This document shows positions 5,823 through 6,285 of a DNA stretch of 6,285 nt, one piece after another. Under the pieces are notes generated by a model that made no database searches, had not been told where the DNA came from, and saw only the letters and a program-made list of their open reading frames with translations. The position numbers and the translations under genes were made by a program. The DNA is from an uncultured Marinosulfonomonas sp. (lineage in GTDB: Bacteria; Pseudomonadota; Alphaproteobacteria; Rhodobacterales; Rhodobacteraceae). The stretch lies in assembly GCA_947311455.1 (NCBI GenBank), contig CAMZKY010000098.1, positions 1 through 6,285 on the forward strand, given 5' to 3'. Positions within the stretch are counted from its first letter, which is position 1. The number at the start of each line of letters is the position of its first letter.

Positions 5823-6285
5823 TTATGCGATTGCAGAGGTTTTCTGGATTGAGGTTATCTTGTTCGCGGCCTTGAGCAGGTGTAGCGAGATGGCGGCCAT
5901 AACCATCTGCGCGTGGGTTTTCTCGCCCCCGAAGTAGCGCGCCCGGTGCAGACCAAAGAGGCGCTTCATTGTGCCGAAACATTGCTCGACCCGGAACCGG
6001 CGTTTCGAGATCAGACGGTTGCACCGCTTTTCGGATTGGCGCAATGGACGGTTGCGAACCGGCTTGTGACGGATGCCGTCGCGATGTTTGCCCTTCAGAG
6101 CCGCTCGGTTGGCTTTGCTGGCATAAGCTTAGTCCATTGCCTGACAGGGTATTCGCAGAATGCCCGAAAAAGGGCCAGTATACGCTGAGCCTTGCTCCCT
6201 TCAATCATGGTCTCGAATTGCGGGCTTTCACCCACATTGGCTAGCGTAACGTGGATTTTGTCGATGAACCCGTCTTCATCTGTGC
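5823..6285 (-). pseudogene. IS5-type transposase relic, C-terminal half, interrupted; runs off the window edge
   Basis: On the minus strand the frame entering at 6285 reads DEDGFIDKIHVTLANVGESP then QFETMIEGSKAQRILA, the central part of an IS5/IS1182-like DDE transposase. About 38 nt of unrelated sequence follow (6172-6135). After it the expected DKAYAS motif appears as D-stop-AYAS (TAA at 6131-6129) and the protein continues ASKANRAALKGKHRDGI, then NRPLRQSEK, and FRVEQCFGTMKRLFG, which carries the catalytic Glu of the C-terminal signature. It goes on through ARYFGGEKTHAQMVMAAISL and ends in AIA with TAA at 5825-5823. So the C-terminus is intact, but the gene has an insertion, a frameshift and a nonsense codon. 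A 73-residue frame starting at 6044 is just its tail. This is a different element type from the relic at 1596-1882. The N-terminus lies beyond the window. Confidence 0.88.
6135..6172 (+). repeat. Dispersed repeat, copy 3, inside a transposase relic
   Basis: Translation of the surrounding transposase is continuous on both sides if about 38 nt (6135-6172) are left out. The interrupting DNA includes TTGCCTGACAGGGTATTCGC and then AGAATG, matching the copy at 5665-5690. The insert length is not a multiple of three, so it shifts the frame. No target duplication is obvious at its edges. Confidence 0.5.

Noticed and set aside
5740..6204. 154-codon minus-strand frame over the right-hand relic
   Set aside because: It is in the wrong frame relative to the transposase protein matches and is a shadow of the decayed gene.
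1..6285. CRISPR array, tRNA or rRNA gene, toxin-antitoxin or defence operon
   Set aside because: No regularly spaced repeats, no cloverleaf or rRNA sequence noticed, and no protein of those systems among the open frames.

Overview
The window looks like chromosomal DNA of an alphaproteobacterium of the Roseobacter/Rhodobacteraceae group. The inference rests on the style of the intact proteins (a TrmJ-type methyltransferase, a CtaA without cysteine pairs, an M32 carboxypeptidase and a ThiE-like protein of the kind I associate with that group) and on the types of transposase relics. Intact genes are outnumbered by decayed insertion sequences, which would suit an IS-rich member of the clade. The exact genus cannot be read from the sequence.

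Layout. Positions 1-422 hold the decayed start of an IS3-family element on the minus strand: OrfA has a frameshift and a nonsense codon and is fused by deletion to the integrase core of OrfB. Positions 423-748 have no gene. They contain a strongly self-complementary stretch (507-588) and two 22-nt repeats (608-652) that look like an IS21-family terminus. Positions 749-1399 (minus) encode a ThiE/TenI-fold protein that lacks several residues of true thiamine-phosphate synthase. Positions 1400-1595 are gene-free, with an extended -10 promoter motif pointing right. Positions 1596-1882 are an IS5-type transposase reduced to its N-terminus plus a piece of its centre. Positions 1912-2019 carry the basic C-terminal tail of an unrecognised gene that has lost its front.

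The intact core is a compact plus-strand group: trmJ (2023-2787, tRNA 2'-O-methylation), ctaA (2842-3984, heme A synthase for cytochrome oxidase) and an M32 metallocarboxypeptidase (3989-5467). Gaps are 54 and 4 nt, so it is probably one transcript. The products do not share a pathway, so the grouping looks like positional conservation. A perfect 10-bp inverted repeat straddles the last stop codon.

Positions 5493-5822 hold no convincing gene. Positions 5823-6285 (minus) are the 3' half of a second IS5-type transposase, interrupted by about 38 nt of foreign sequence. That insert resembles a segment at 5662-5690 and, more weakly, one at 531-552, so a short dispersed repeat is present in three copies. 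I see no new defence or catalytic system. The points most worth following are the dispersed repeat, the altered ThiE-like protein, the foldable intergenic segment and the truncated gene tail upstream of trmJ.
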